Source: Panaeolus papilionaceus (lineage: Eukaryota > Basidiomycota > Agaricomycetes > Agaricales). Taken from it: a DNA stretch of 64,000 nt. The stretch lies in NCBI GenBank assembly GCA_015501605.1, contig JADNRZ010000034.1:1-64000 (forward strand). Direction: 5' to 3'. Below the pieces are notes generated by a model. That model was not told where the DNA came from and searched no databases. It was given only the letters and a program-made list of their open reading frames with translations. Position numbers and translations under genes: made by a program. Positions 10,789 through 21,440 of the stretch are shown one piece after another. How positions within the stretch are numbered: position 1 is the stretch's first letter; every line of letters starts with the position of its first letter.

Positions 10789-11224
10789 TATCTGACTCCA
10801 ACAGTCTGCTAGTGACACATGCTCTCTCTATTTAAACAAACTAGCATACTCTCTTGCACTTTAGCTAGTTCTTGAGAATCATACCCCTACTGCTTATTCT
10901 AAATCACACTACATTGTTTAAGACAATGCATTTTACAAAAAGGCACTCTGAAGTAACTTCTAAATCTTGACTGAACCCTTGACCATACTGACTGGCTGTT
11001 CTAACATACTCTTTGATTCTTACAGACACCTGCTATTGATCTTCAGGCATTTTGTTCCAAGTTGACCAATCAACAAGGTCAACAACCAAGTTTTCAAGAG
11101 AAGACTCTACTATTCTTATGTTCTTCCTCTGGATGTCTCAATGTAACAGCTATTGGTAAGTTGCACTGGACATGTTGAGCTTCAGTCACATACTGATGGT
11201 TGATATAGTAATTGACAGCATATT
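10789..11224. other. AT-rich spacer, no feature seen
   Basis: I see no coding frame or repeat here that I can support. It contains short words (TTTAGCTAGTTCTT near 10,860) that reappear near 13,515, which suggests that the mariner element and the following decayed gene lie inside older repeated DNA. Confidence 0.3.
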
Positions 11225-13069
11225 CTATTCTATTGCCTTCTCCCTAATTTTGTTGTGCAATGTTGCATAGAGGTCTTTGTCTTTGTCCTTGTCTTGTGGT
11301 GTGTATGCTGCCACCATCAATTCCACCTTTGCAAGACCATGCTCTAGAACTGTCTTCATGTAAATGAAGTACTTTGTGTCACCACTAGGAGACAGGTCAC
11401 ACATCCATTTGACCAGCTGATCTGCCTTCTGCAAACCATTTAGCTCCATAATGAGTACATTGAGGTTAATTTTCTAGTAGAATCTTTTGATCATCCATAG
11501 GCATTTGGATGTAGGAAAAGAAGGAAGAAAAAAAAACCTACTAAGGATCAGAGGCACTGACAACAATATACCCTAAGCTGTAGGTGATGATCAGATAGGA
11601 TGTGTACTTATTTGATTGCTAGTAGCCAGTTAGAATCTTAATACCTTTTTCTCCAAGGCTATCCAAGACCTTGTAAGGCCAATGCAGAGTTTCTGGCATT
11701 GGGTATGATACTAGAGGTAATAATATTCTATCAGAGATTGTATGGTGTCAGCCTGAGTTTGGGAATTGTACTCTAGTAGCCTCATATATGTTCTTTCATC
11801 ATTGCTATTGATGAAATAAACCTTTTTGAGAAGTTGGTTTAGGTCATAGTTGATGTCAAGGTCAGAGAGACTGAGCAAGTTGAAGAAACCAAAGAGTGCC
11901 TCTCAAGCTATGTGGTTGGCAGCATTTTCAGTACCTCCTAGAGTAGCAGTGCCAACACAGCCAAATGTATGAAAATTCTCATTCATTTTGGATGTTAAGA
12001 TATTCCTGAATGATGTTGGTAAGGTTGTGTTCATGCCTGAGGATTGATCTGCAGCAATCCTAGAGGTGAATAACACATAGCCTGCCCTATTTGACTCTCT
12101 AGTTATTGTATAAGCAGCTAAAAGTTTGCTATCCTTGACAAACTGGGCATGATCTTCAGGCAATTTCCTTGGTGCAAAGCAGGAATGAATGTCAACTCCC
12201 TTGAAAGTGATAAAGACAATCCAGCAGTTCATCTCAAATAGAGCCCCTATCTCCCAAGGCAAAATTGGCCTATATAAAATAAAATAAAAATAAGAGGCTT
12301 GGAAAACACTCACAAGGTCCAACTCTCAATAGTAGAACAAAAAGCATGAATCTATTAGGGTCATCATTTTTGTCCATGTGCCATTAGCCTTGAATACTGC
12401 CAATACATTCTTCCAAACTCTCTCCAAGAGAGGAAACTTTGAGCTGGATGCTCAGGGCACCAGACTCCACACCACCAAAAAAAGACATTATTATAAGTGG
12501 AGTGAAATTCAAGGATATCATTCTCAAACTTCAGTATGCATTTGGGAAGAACATGGCAGTATGTGCTGTATAGACATATAAGAATGGCCTGGATCTGGTT
12601 ACTCCATAAATCTGAGAGCAAGATGGCTTGTACCACAGAAATAGCTGTACCTTGTCTAGCTCTCTTGTGAACAGTGTTGGCCAGGCTGAAGGAGCTATCA
12701 TACACAGACTTGTGGTTGATTTTCCAAATTACATCCTGGTCATTGTGCTTGAGATTGAGTTTATTAACAGAGAGGACTTGGGAAGGTATATAAACCCAAG
12801 TCCATAGGGCCAGTCAACATGAAACCTTTGTGTCCTTTATATTGAGCCCAGCTTTCTGGTGTCTGTACAGATCCAACAGTCCAAACTTGGTTTGGGTCTC
12901 CATATACATGAATGGCAAAAGGAACTCCAGCTACCATCACAATCATTTGGGAAATGGGTTGTAGACAGAATGTACCATCTTTTAGAATGGGAGCACATTC
13001 ATGTGGTGTTTGGATTAGAGGCAGGTTTTTTTCTTGTCTGTTCAATTTGTACAGATGTGTAATCTGCAA
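11225..13069 (-). pseudogene. decayed intron-containing gene of unknown family
   Basis: Four minus-strand pieces look like parts of one protein. The piece 13069-12764 has VAGVPFAIHVYGDPNQVW; 12705-12364 follows; 12322-11903 has AGYVLFTSRIAADQSSGMNT and SFRNILTSKMNENFHTFG; 11449-11225 carries a KDKDKDKDLYATL tail. The sequence just below 11,903 reads on in frame as ALFGFFNLLSLSDLDINYDL after a single TGA codon. A plausible 45-base intron with GTGAGT and ATATAG ends lies at about 12,270-12,315. I do not recognise the family. Position between transposons and the in-frame stop favour a decayed element-borne or captured gene. Confidence 0.45.
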
Positions 13070-14165
13070 TATATATAAGCCCTCCTATATACCACTGGTC
13101 TTGCTCTAGAATAAATGTTTCTTTTTATGATAGAATATATACAAGATGAAGAAAACACAATGCAACTGAATACAACACAACTGTTACAATGTCTTCACTT
13201 TACTCTCTTTCTTTTCATCTTATCTTTTTATCTTATCTTATCACATGTACTATCACCTCTCTTTGTACTTTCTCTTCTATCCACATCACTCTCCATGACT
13301 CTACTATCACTTGTACTGTCACTCCACTACTAACACCTATCTATGACTCACCTTCCTACTTATCTTAATTGTCAGACTCCACTTATGACTCCATATGACT
13401 CACATTCTTCTCATGACTCATTTCCTGATTCCTTCACCCTGTTTACTGACTCTTATTCATCTGTGCACAGACCACCTGTATTACATATATAAACCCTATT
13501 ATTATACCCATGTTCTTTAGCTAGTTCTTTAACTACAATAGAACAACAACTTCTACTAGACCTTAACTTGCTTGCTCTCTACTAAGACAATACTATCAAG
13601 TGACTCTTGAAGTAGCACTCTTAGTACAATACGGAACCTGAAACCCTTTATTTGACTTTGACTTCAACAATAGACAGCTCTATAGCCTTAACTGGAAGTG
13701 CTAGACAAGCCAACTGTAACAACAACTGCTAATGTGTTTTGAGAATACTATATTGAGCCTAAGCTGGAGTTTTAAAAGTTTCTGTACTCTTCTTGTAAGT
13801 GATAGAGATGCCCAGAAGCCAAGTTGATAATTGAGTGAGAAAGCATCCTGATTCCCACTGGCCTATAATCTCTTAAATAGCAAGAGTACTGTCTTAATGT
13901 AATTAATATATTTCTGTATTTATTCATTCTATTGATACATGTAGATATTGATTTTCTATAATTCACCTGTCTTCATTGCAATTACCTATATTTTTTGTAT
14001 TCTATTTTAGTCAGTTAGTTACTTTGGATTTTTTCTTCAGCTCTCTATTAGTATCACAAATTCCTCTCTTTTGTCTCTTCCCTATCCTGTACCATCATCT
14101 CTCCTTGTAATATATACTGAACTATCACACTTGCTCTCTACTATCAAACAATACCATCAAGCAAC
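13070..14165. other. AT- and pyrimidine-rich spacer
   Basis: No gene is supported. Bases 13,195-13,330 are a CT-rich low-complexity tract with repeated CTTTTTATCTTATC-like words. A roughly 30-base word beginning CTTGCTCTCTACTA occurs at about 13,570 and again at 14,127, just before the LTR at 14,166. This may be a small duplication or old target sequence. Confidence 0.4.
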
Positions 14166-14572
14166 TGTCAGGGAATCCCCTGCTACCTCCTATTCCTTTT
14201 TCTATCATTGTCTCTCTTTTCTCCCTTTTCCTCCATTTCCCTTGCTCTATTTCACTATCTGGACAGATCATGGACTCATACATACTATATTACACCTTCC
14301 TTTAGTTGTCACTCATTTATTATTTAGTTGTTTCCACTGTTACATACTCATTCTTTTATATTTTCCTTTGTTTATTCCCAAAGGCATTGTTTGGCATCAA
14401 GGCTGATGCCAATGCCAGCTCATCACTTAAATATCTGTTTCACCTGGGTTTGATCCTTTACCTCTTTCTCTTTGGCTCTCCCCCAGGTGAGCATACTTCC
14501 TGTATTTATGTAGAGCTGATATATATCTTTGGATCTTCCCTAGAACTTGTGTATGTCTGAGGTGCCCTTACA
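14166..14572 (+). repeat. gypsy LTR, plus orientation
   Basis: A 407-bp long terminal repeat with TGTCAGGG...CCTTACA termini (TG..CA). It is homologous, in the opposite orientation, to the two LTRs of the chromovirus at 15,256-21,440. It shares the ATATATCTTTGGATC tract with the LTR at 15,256, a tract missing from the LTR at 21,092. It is followed at about the expected distance by a gag fragment, so it is a truncated plus-strand element rather than a clean solo LTR. Confidence 0.85.
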
Positions 14573-15255
14573 ATCATGTTGTTGAACCACATATTCAATA
14601 CAGGTCTCAAATGACCAGCTGGATTGCAAGTTGAATCATAATTTGCTAATGTGAGCTCACATTAGGTTGTGCCATGCAAGAGTGTAGAACTAATACAAGT
14701 GAACAATATCTGTCTGTCTGAGTAACAACTGTCAATAAGGTGCATGAAGGATAGAGAAAAGATTCTACCATAAATGGATATTGGCAAATTCTGTGACAGT
14801 TGGTGTACAACTGTGTGCTTGTATCACTTGTATCTGGCAAACATCAAGATTTATCTCAATGCTCAGATCTCAGACAAAACACTCAATATTTTTGAGTATC
14901 CTGAAGGTCTTGTAACAAGTTCAAAACTTGACTCAGGCTATTACAACACTAGACAACTAATAACACAACCCATGCTGTTATTGCTCTGTCCATTGGCATA
15001 GCCAATATCTGGCCTTGCTGGACTAGAATGTGCCATCCATCATAGATTGTGTCTCAGTCATCAGTCTACTCTTGCTTATCCTTTTCTTTTCAGCTTTGTT
15101 AACTTTCTGGTTGCTTCCAACACCATTGCTGGCTGTTTTGGGAGTATCTGTAGCTAGTAATATCCCTCTGCCCCCTGTTTCTATTCAGTTATCCAGTAGA
15201 GTAGATCCTCCCCTTCCCACTATCTCTTCTGGTTGCTCTAGTGGAATAGTGTCTT
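14573..15255 (+). pseudogene. gypsy leader and gag fragment
   Basis: The region after the LTR has no open gag frame until about 15,155. From there LPPVSIQLSSRVDPPLPTIS and SSGCSSGIVS match the gag of the full element (LPPTSIRSSNRVDPPLPTVS). The distance from LTR end to this motif (about 580 bp) is close to that in the intact copy (about 600 bp), so it is a colinear but strongly diverged 5' part. It stops abruptly at 15,255 where the minus-strand element starts. Confidence 0.7.
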
Positions 15256-15663
15256 TGTAAGGGCACCTCAGACACACACAAGTCCTGGGGGAGATCCAAA
15301 GATATATATCAGCTCTACATAAATACAGGAAGTAGGCTCACCTGGGGGAGATCCAAAGAGAAAGAGGTAAAGGATCAAACCCAGGTGAAACAGCTATTTA
15401 AGTGATGAGCTGGCATTGGCATCAGCCTTGATGCCAAACAATGCCTTTGGGAATAAACAAAGGGAAACACAAAGGAATGACTATGTAACAGTGGAAACAA
15501 GTGAATAACAAATGAGTGACAACTAAAGGAGAGTGTAATATAATATATATGAGTCCATGGTATGTCCAGATAATGAAATAGAGCAAAGGGAAAAAGGAAA
15601 AAGGAGAGACAAGAGAGACAATGATAAGGAAAGGAATAGGAGGTAGCAGGAGATCCCCTGACA
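15256..15663 (-). repeat. 3' LTR of the chromovirus
   Basis: A 408-bp repeat with TGTAAGGG...CCTGACA ends on the plus strand. It contains a 59-bp stretch absent from the partner LTR. The stretch is bounded by a 16-17-bp direct repeat (CTGGGGGAGATCCAAAG), as expected for a slippage deletion in the other copy. A purine-rich tract (minus strand, AGAGGGGGGGG) immediately precedes it in element orientation. Confidence 0.9.
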
Positions 15664-15674
15664 TTACCCCCCCT

Positions 15675-18600
15675 CTAGGATTGCTTCGCCCTCGAAGCAT
15701 GAAGTCCAGCCTGTTTGTAAGGAATATGAGCATAAGTGGTTCTGATAACCTTTGGAGCCTTAGGATTCTCTGCATAGAAGTCCTTGATGAGGTCAGGAGC
15801 ATGGACATCGTCAGCTGGTTCCCAAGAATTCCAACCAGCATCGTATCCTTCCCATTTGATCAGGTATTGAAGTTTGCCCCTGATGAACTTGCTGTTCAAA
15901 ATCTTCTCCACAACAAACTCTTCAACATTGTCAACAAGCACAGGAGGTGGGGGTAGCTTGGCTCTTCGACCAGAGATGGGGTCATAAGGAGCAGGAGTGA
16001 GTCTGACAACATGGAAGACTGGATGGATGCGGGAGAGGGATTTAGGAAGCTGAAGACGGTAGGCATTCTTTCCAACGCTAGAAATGACTGGGTAAGGACC
16101 AACTCGCTTGTGGGAGAGCTTCTTGGATGGCCGAGTGGTTTGGATGTCTGAGGCATCAAGGTAGACACGATCTCCAGGCTTGATCTCAGGAGCCTTGGTG
16201 CGACGCCAGTTGTAGTACCTAGCCATGTCCTCCTTAGCAGCTGCTAAGGCAGCACGAGCTTCCTCAAGAGCAGTCTTCATCCTATCAGTGAACTCATTCA
16301 CAGTTTCCATCCAGGAGGGAGGAAGAGGTTCAAAGCCCATGCGAGGATGCTGACCAGAGTCTAGAAGGAAGGGAGTCTGCTGGGTGGAGGAGTGGACATG
16401 GTTGTTGTAGGCAAACTCAGCCATGGAAAGGATGTTGTACCAGTTGTCCTGTTGCTCAGAGATGCAGAGCCTGAGGTATTGTTCCAACTCCTGGTTGACA
16501 CGCTCAGTCTGCCCATCAGTTTGAGGGTGATAGGCAGTGCTACGAGCTGGCTCAATCCCAAGCAGCCTGTAGAGTTCAGTAGTGAACTCTGCAATGAACT
16601 GTGGACCACGATCAGAGACTACCTTGGATGGAAGGCCATGGAGTTTCCAGATATGGTCACAATACATGCGGGCCGTGCCTAGGGCAGAGACGGTGGTAGT
16701 GGTAGCAGTGAAGTGGGCGCGTTTGGAAAGGGAGTCAACAACAACCATGATGGCATCATAACCATTGGACTCAGGAAGCTCGACAATGAAGTCCACACTG
16801 ATATGGTCCCAACGGCGGTCAGGAACAGCAAGGGGCTCAAGCTCTCCAAGGGGTTGCTGCCTGATGGTCTTGGTCCTAAGACACATGTCACAGGTGCTGG
16901 TGTAGAGTCCAATGAACTTAGACATGCGTGGCCACCAGTAGTTCCTAGACACAAGCTCCAAGGTCTTCCAACGTCCAGGGTGTCCAGCAAGAGTGGAGTC
17001 ATGACAGAGAGCCACAATCGACGACGAAGATCACCACCTGGTGGAACATAGAGCTTTCCACAGAAGTAGATAAGACCATCAGCTTCATCCCACTCTGAGG
17101 AGCGAAGAGACTGAGATCCAGTCTTTCTGAGTGCCTTGACTGCCTTGGCCACAGTGTCCTCAAGATCAGAGGCCTCCTTGGAATGTCGACGGATCTCAGA
17201 GAGCGTTCCTGTCCAACAAATTCCAGACCTTCTAGTGCATGAACTGCAAACATCCCTGGGGTGAGGAGGGTGATGTTCTGGTTGTCACATTCACTAGAAC
17301 CATGGTCAGACCGACGTGAGAGGGCATCTGCTTTTCCCATAGTAGCTCCTGCCTTGTGCTGCATGACGAAGTCAAAGCGGCCAGAGTGAGAGACCAGCGG
17401 GCTTGCCTGCGGTTGAGGTTCTGAGACGACATGAAGTATTCCAAGTTCTTGTGGTCAGTCCAGATCTCAAACTTGTGGCGGGCACCCTCAAGGAAGTGTC
17501 TCCATTCCTGCAAGGCTCGAATGATTGCAAGCATTTCCTTGTCATGAATCTCATATTCCTTTCGACAGGAGAGAGTGACTTGGAAAGAAAGCAATGGATG
17601 CCACTTTCCATCTTCTGGAGACTGTTGAGAGAGTACAGCACCAGTGGCGAAGTCTGAAGAGTCAGCTTCAAGCCGGAAAGGGAGATCATCATTGGGAGCA
17701 GCAAGGACAGGGGAAGAGGTGACAGCATCCTTGATGGACTGGAAGGCAGTAGCGGCAGCAGGCGACCAGGAAAACTCAGTGGAGCTCTTGGTAAGGTCAA
17801 GAGGGGACGTGCATGGTGAGAGAAGTCCTTGATGAACCGTCATAGAAGTTGGCAAAACCCAGGAAAGATTGGACTTCTTTCCTATTGGTGGGGGTGGGCC
17901 ATTGAGCAACTCCAGCAACTTTGACAGGATCCATCTCGACTCGGTTCTCAGCAACAATAAGCCCAAGGTACTCAATGCGTGTCTTCTCAAACTCGCATTT
18001 CTCCAGACGGAGGCAGAGACCATGTTCCTCTAGACGCTTCAGGACCCTATGAGTGACCTCTCGATGCTCAGGAATATCCTTGGTGAAGATCAGGATGTCA
18101 TCCAGGTATACCACAACCACACCTTCAGAGATCATATCTTGGAAGATCTCGTTCATCATGGTTTGGAAGGTGGCAGGACTGTTGGTGAGACCAAAGAACA
18201 TGACAAGAGGTTCAAAGAGACCTCTGTGAGTGCGAAAAGCAGCCTTCCACTCATCTCCTTCTTTGATGCGGACATTGTTGAAACCCCAACGAATGTCAAG
18301 CTTGGTGAAGTAGCGCGCACCACGAAGTTGGTTGATAAGGTCAGAGATGAGAGGGAGAGGGTACTTGTTCTTCACAGTCATATCGTTGAGCATGCGATAG
18401 TCCTGGACCAGACGAAGGGAGCCATCCTTTTTCTTCACAAAGAAGACTGGTGATGCCATGGGGGACTTGGAGCGGCGAATCTTTCCCTGAGCCTCGTTCT
18501 CAGCAAGGAAGCGCTCAGCCTCTTCACGTTCTGCAGGGTTTAATGGGTAAACCTTGCATCCCTTGGGTTGGGCTCCAGGAATGAGCTCAATTGCATGATC

Positions 18601-19420
18601 CCAAGGTCTTCTCTCAGGAAGCTTAAGAAACTCAGCTTCAGAGAAGACACGATGGAAGAGACTCTGATAGTCAGGGACTGGACCATGAGGTGAGGAAGGG
18701 AGAGTGGTCTGTTCTGGTTGAGGAGCAGAGTTACGCAAGAAACCTTCAGCCAGGCGTTGACTGATGGTTGAAGTAGCGTTGATATGCTCTTCAGCTTCCT
18801 CAGGGAGTAAGCCAGAAACCCAGACACGATCACCTTCCTCAAGATCAAATGGCAGATCAGAGGACTCGAGATCATCAGAATCTTCAGGGGAAGACTCTTC
18901 AGGGGTGAGAGAGGGGGCAGGACCAGAGCGGCAGGCATTCACCTTGGCTTCTTCCTTACGAGCAGCCTTCTTTTCCTCATTGAGTTCCTTCTTGCAACCA
19001 AAGCATCGACTGCTGGGCTTGCAACGAGACATCTTGACTTCTCCAGTTTCCCAATTGACTTCAGGATTGTGATCCCTGAACCAAGTGTATCCAATGATCA
19101 GCTTCTGCTTCCCTAAGCCCGTGACACAGAAGAGTGCATGTTCTGTGTGGCCGTTGTACCGGAGGATCAAGTCAACCACCTCAGTAATTGAACCAGACTC
19201 GTTGAGCGTTCCATCCACGTTACGAACAGGGATGGGGCGGCTGAGCTTCCTGGTGGCAATTCGGTTGGACTTGACATACTCTCGATCGATGAACAGACCA
19301 GTAGCGCCAGTGTCAAGCAAGGCCTTAACAGATCGAGCCTCATGGGAGTCGGTGGTCTCTATCTCAACCTTCAGGTGAAGGGAGCTAGGTCCAGGTGCAA
19401 GAGAAGAGATGGTGCACGAG
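15675..19420 (-). pseudogene. gypsy pol: protease, RT, RNase H, integrase, chromodomain
   Basis: The protease motif LLDTGATGLFID lies at about 19,320. The reverse transcriptase follows, with RLVQDYRMLNDMTVKNKYPL and the active site VVVYLDDILIF (frame 19320-17797). RNase H has FRLEADSSDFATGAVLSQ and EIWTDHKNLEYF (frame 18023-17232). Integrase shows an H-H-C-C finger (GHPGRWKTL...CDMCLR) and the catalytic blocks WDHISVDFIVELP and VVSDRGPQFIAEF. The chromodomain at the C-terminus has YLIKWEGYDAGWNSWEP. Frame changes occur near 17,850, 17,360, 17,200 and 17,020, so the polyprotein is broken although every domain is recognisable. Confidence 0.9.
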
Positions 19421-19842
19421 GATGGAAGGCGACGACATTCCCATTTGGAGCGACGAGGTAGGCGGGGCGGAGCAGAAGGATCATGGAGGGAGGATGGAGA
19501 GGAGGGAACCTTGTCTTCATCTGGGAGAGATGGAGTCTCATCAACCAGAGGGGCATACCGATTACGAGAGTCAGGATGACTTTAGGACAAGGTGGAGTTT
19601 GTGCGGGCGTTTGCACAGAGACTTCACTTGTCACAGGCTTTCGTAAGGGGCATGAGTGGTGCGATAGACAAAGGACCAGGGGAGGGGTCAAGGAAATGGG
19701 AGAAGGAAGGAGGGAGAGAAGAGAGTGGGCTAGGCACAGGGGAGGAGGCTGCGGATGGAAGGTGTCATTAGCAGCCAAGTTGAGAGCAACAAGGCGGGCC
19801 AATTCATACCAGCCAAGGGATCGTTATGAGCTGGGTGTGAAG

Positions 19843-20961
19843 CTACCCGTTACTGAGATGATCAGTGATGGAGGGGTGGAGGCCACGGCGAAACTTGACC
19901 ACGATGTAGGAGGGGTCAGAGTAGCCAGCTTCAGCAACAAGGTCACGGAAGGAGTCGACATAATCGTCAACAGAACGATCCCCTTGGAAGTAGGAGGTAC
20001 CTTCCAAGATGAGGGCAGCAGTTTCCTGCTCACGCAAGGGGAAGAACTCTTTGCGAAAGTCTTCAGCAAAGTGGTCCCAAGTTGCGTAAGGAGAGGAACC
20101 TTCCTCAATGAGCTCAAAGATCCTGCAGGACCATAGAGCAGCTCGACCAGCAGACATGAACGTGAGGGCCCAACTAATCATGGTAGACTCGTCAGGAAAG
20201 AGATCTGGACGAAGTCTGAAGTATCCCATGAGAGAGTTGTAGAAGGCTTTGCCCTTGAGACGATCACCATCATACCGGGGAGGAGGAGCTGGCCTAACCT
20301 TTTCTGCAATCATCAAAGGAGTCCCAAGACGATGAGAAGAAGGGGCAGAAGGATGCACTACTCCACCAGGATAACCAGAAGAGGTAGTGAGGAGAGGGGA
20401 AGACACTATTCCACTGGGGCAACCAGAAGAGACAGTGGGGAGGGGAGGATCCACTCTATTGGATGACCGAATAGAAGTGGGGGGAAGGGGAAGACTACTA
20501 CTAAAAGAAGAAGAAGAAGAAGAAGAATGTTCCATAGGTACACTAATAAAATGAGAAGAAGAAGAAAGAGGGTGAGGAGAAGGTGAAGATTGTTCCATGT
20601 TTACACTAGGTAAAGGGAAAGAAGAAGAAGGGGAAAAGTTTCTATCTACAGTTCCATGGTTTAAAGAGTGTAGTATCCCATCTGTCAGCTGTCCAACAGA
20701 GTGGGAAGGGAGTGGGGGGAAAGTAGAAGAAACAGGAGAGGAAGAAGGGGAGGAAGAAGAAAGAGAAAGGGAAAGGGAAGAAGGAGGATTAAAGGTAGAA
20801 GAAAAATAATGAAGCAAGGAAAGAACAGAAGACCTCAAGTGGGAGATAGCTACCTGTTGGGATTCCTGCTGAGCAAGCATGGAGGATACCTGGTCTTCCA
20901 GGGAAGGCAACTGAGACAGAGAGACAGAAGCAGCTGGAGGTGGTGAAGTATGGAGATCCAT
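19843..20961 (-). CDS. gypsy gag polyprotein
   Basis: A 372-residue frame starting about 130 bp inside the 5' LTR. The N-terminal half is Ser/Pro-rich low complexity (poly-Ser near residue 145). The C-terminal half is a retrotransposon gag capsid domain, with RYDGDRLKGKAFYNSLMGYF, ALTFMSAGRAALWS, WDHFAEDFRKEFFP and DYVDSFRDLVAEAGYSD blocks. No zinc knuckle is seen in this frame. The following frame at 19371-19802 is out of register, so gag and pol are separated by a frame disturbance or a normal programmed shift. Confidence 0.85.
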   Translation of the reverse strand: MDLHTSPPPAASVSLSQLPSLEDQVSSMLAQQESQQVAISHLRSSVLSLLHYFSSTFNPPSSLSLSLSSSSPSSSPVSSTFPPLPSHSVGQLTDGILHSLNHGTVDRNFSPSSSFPLPSVNMEQSSPSPHPLSSSSHFISVPMEHSSSSSSSFSSSLPLPPTSIRSSNRVDPPLPTVSSGCPSGIVSSPLLTTSSGYPGGVVHPSAPSSHRLGTPLMIAEKVRPAPPPRYDGDRLKGKAFYNSLMGYFRLRPDLFPDESTMISWALTFMSAGRAALWSCRIFELIEEGSSPYATWDHFAEDFRKEFFPLREQETAALILEGTSYFQGDRSVDDYVDSFRDLVAEAGYSDPSYIVVKFRRGLHPSITDHLSNG

Positions 20962-21091
20962 GGTTGCCAGACAGGGAGAAGAGAGGAGAGGGAGAAAGCA
21001 CAGAGTCTATAATGCAGCTGAACAGAAGAAGCAGAACAGAGGATGTAACAGACTGTATGCAGTCTCAGTCTCCAAGGTGACCTCTTTCTAC

Positions 21092-21440
21092 TGTAAGGGC
21101 ACCTCAGACACACACAAGTCCTGGGGGAGATCCAAAGAGAAAGAGGTAAAGGATCAAACCCAGGTGAAACAGCTATTTAAGTGATGAGCTGGCATTGGCA
21201 TCAGCCTTGATGCCAAACAATGCCTTTGGAAACAAACGAAGGGAAACACAAAGGAATGACTATGTAACAGTGGCAACAACTAAATAATGAATGAATGGCA
21301 ACTAAAGGAGAGTGTAATATAATATCTATGAGTCCATGATATGTCCAGATAATGAGGATAGAACAAAGGAAATGGAGAAAGGAGAGACAGAGAGATGATA
21401 ATAAGGAAAGGAATAGGAGGTAGCAGGAGATCCCCTGACA
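21092..21440 (-). repeat. 5' LTR of the chromovirus
   Basis: A 349-bp LTR with the same TG..CA ends as the partner at 15,256 but lacking its 59-bp internal segment. Its outer edge at 21,440 interrupts an open reading frame of the flanking unidentified gene. Confidence 0.9.

Larger units (their letters stand above)
15256..21440 (-). mobile_element. Ty3/gypsy chromovirus, complete with two LTRs
   Basis: An LTR retrotransposon of about 6.2 kb read on the minus strand: 5' LTR 21440-21092, gag, pol (protease, RT, RNase H, integrase, chromodomain), a purine tract with eight G, and 3' LTR 15663-15256. Gene order and the C-terminal chromodomain define it as a chromovirus. At least four frameshifts in pol make this copy inactive. 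The 5-bp flanks (GTCTT left, GGCTC right) do not match, so there is no target duplication. The left flank is the broken gag of another element, which suggests that recombination between elements produced this arrangement. Confidence 0.92.

Noticed and set aside
19483..20136. 217-codon plus-strand frame
   Set aside because: It is antisense to the gypsy gag and gag-pol junction; the retrotransposon domains are on the minus strand.
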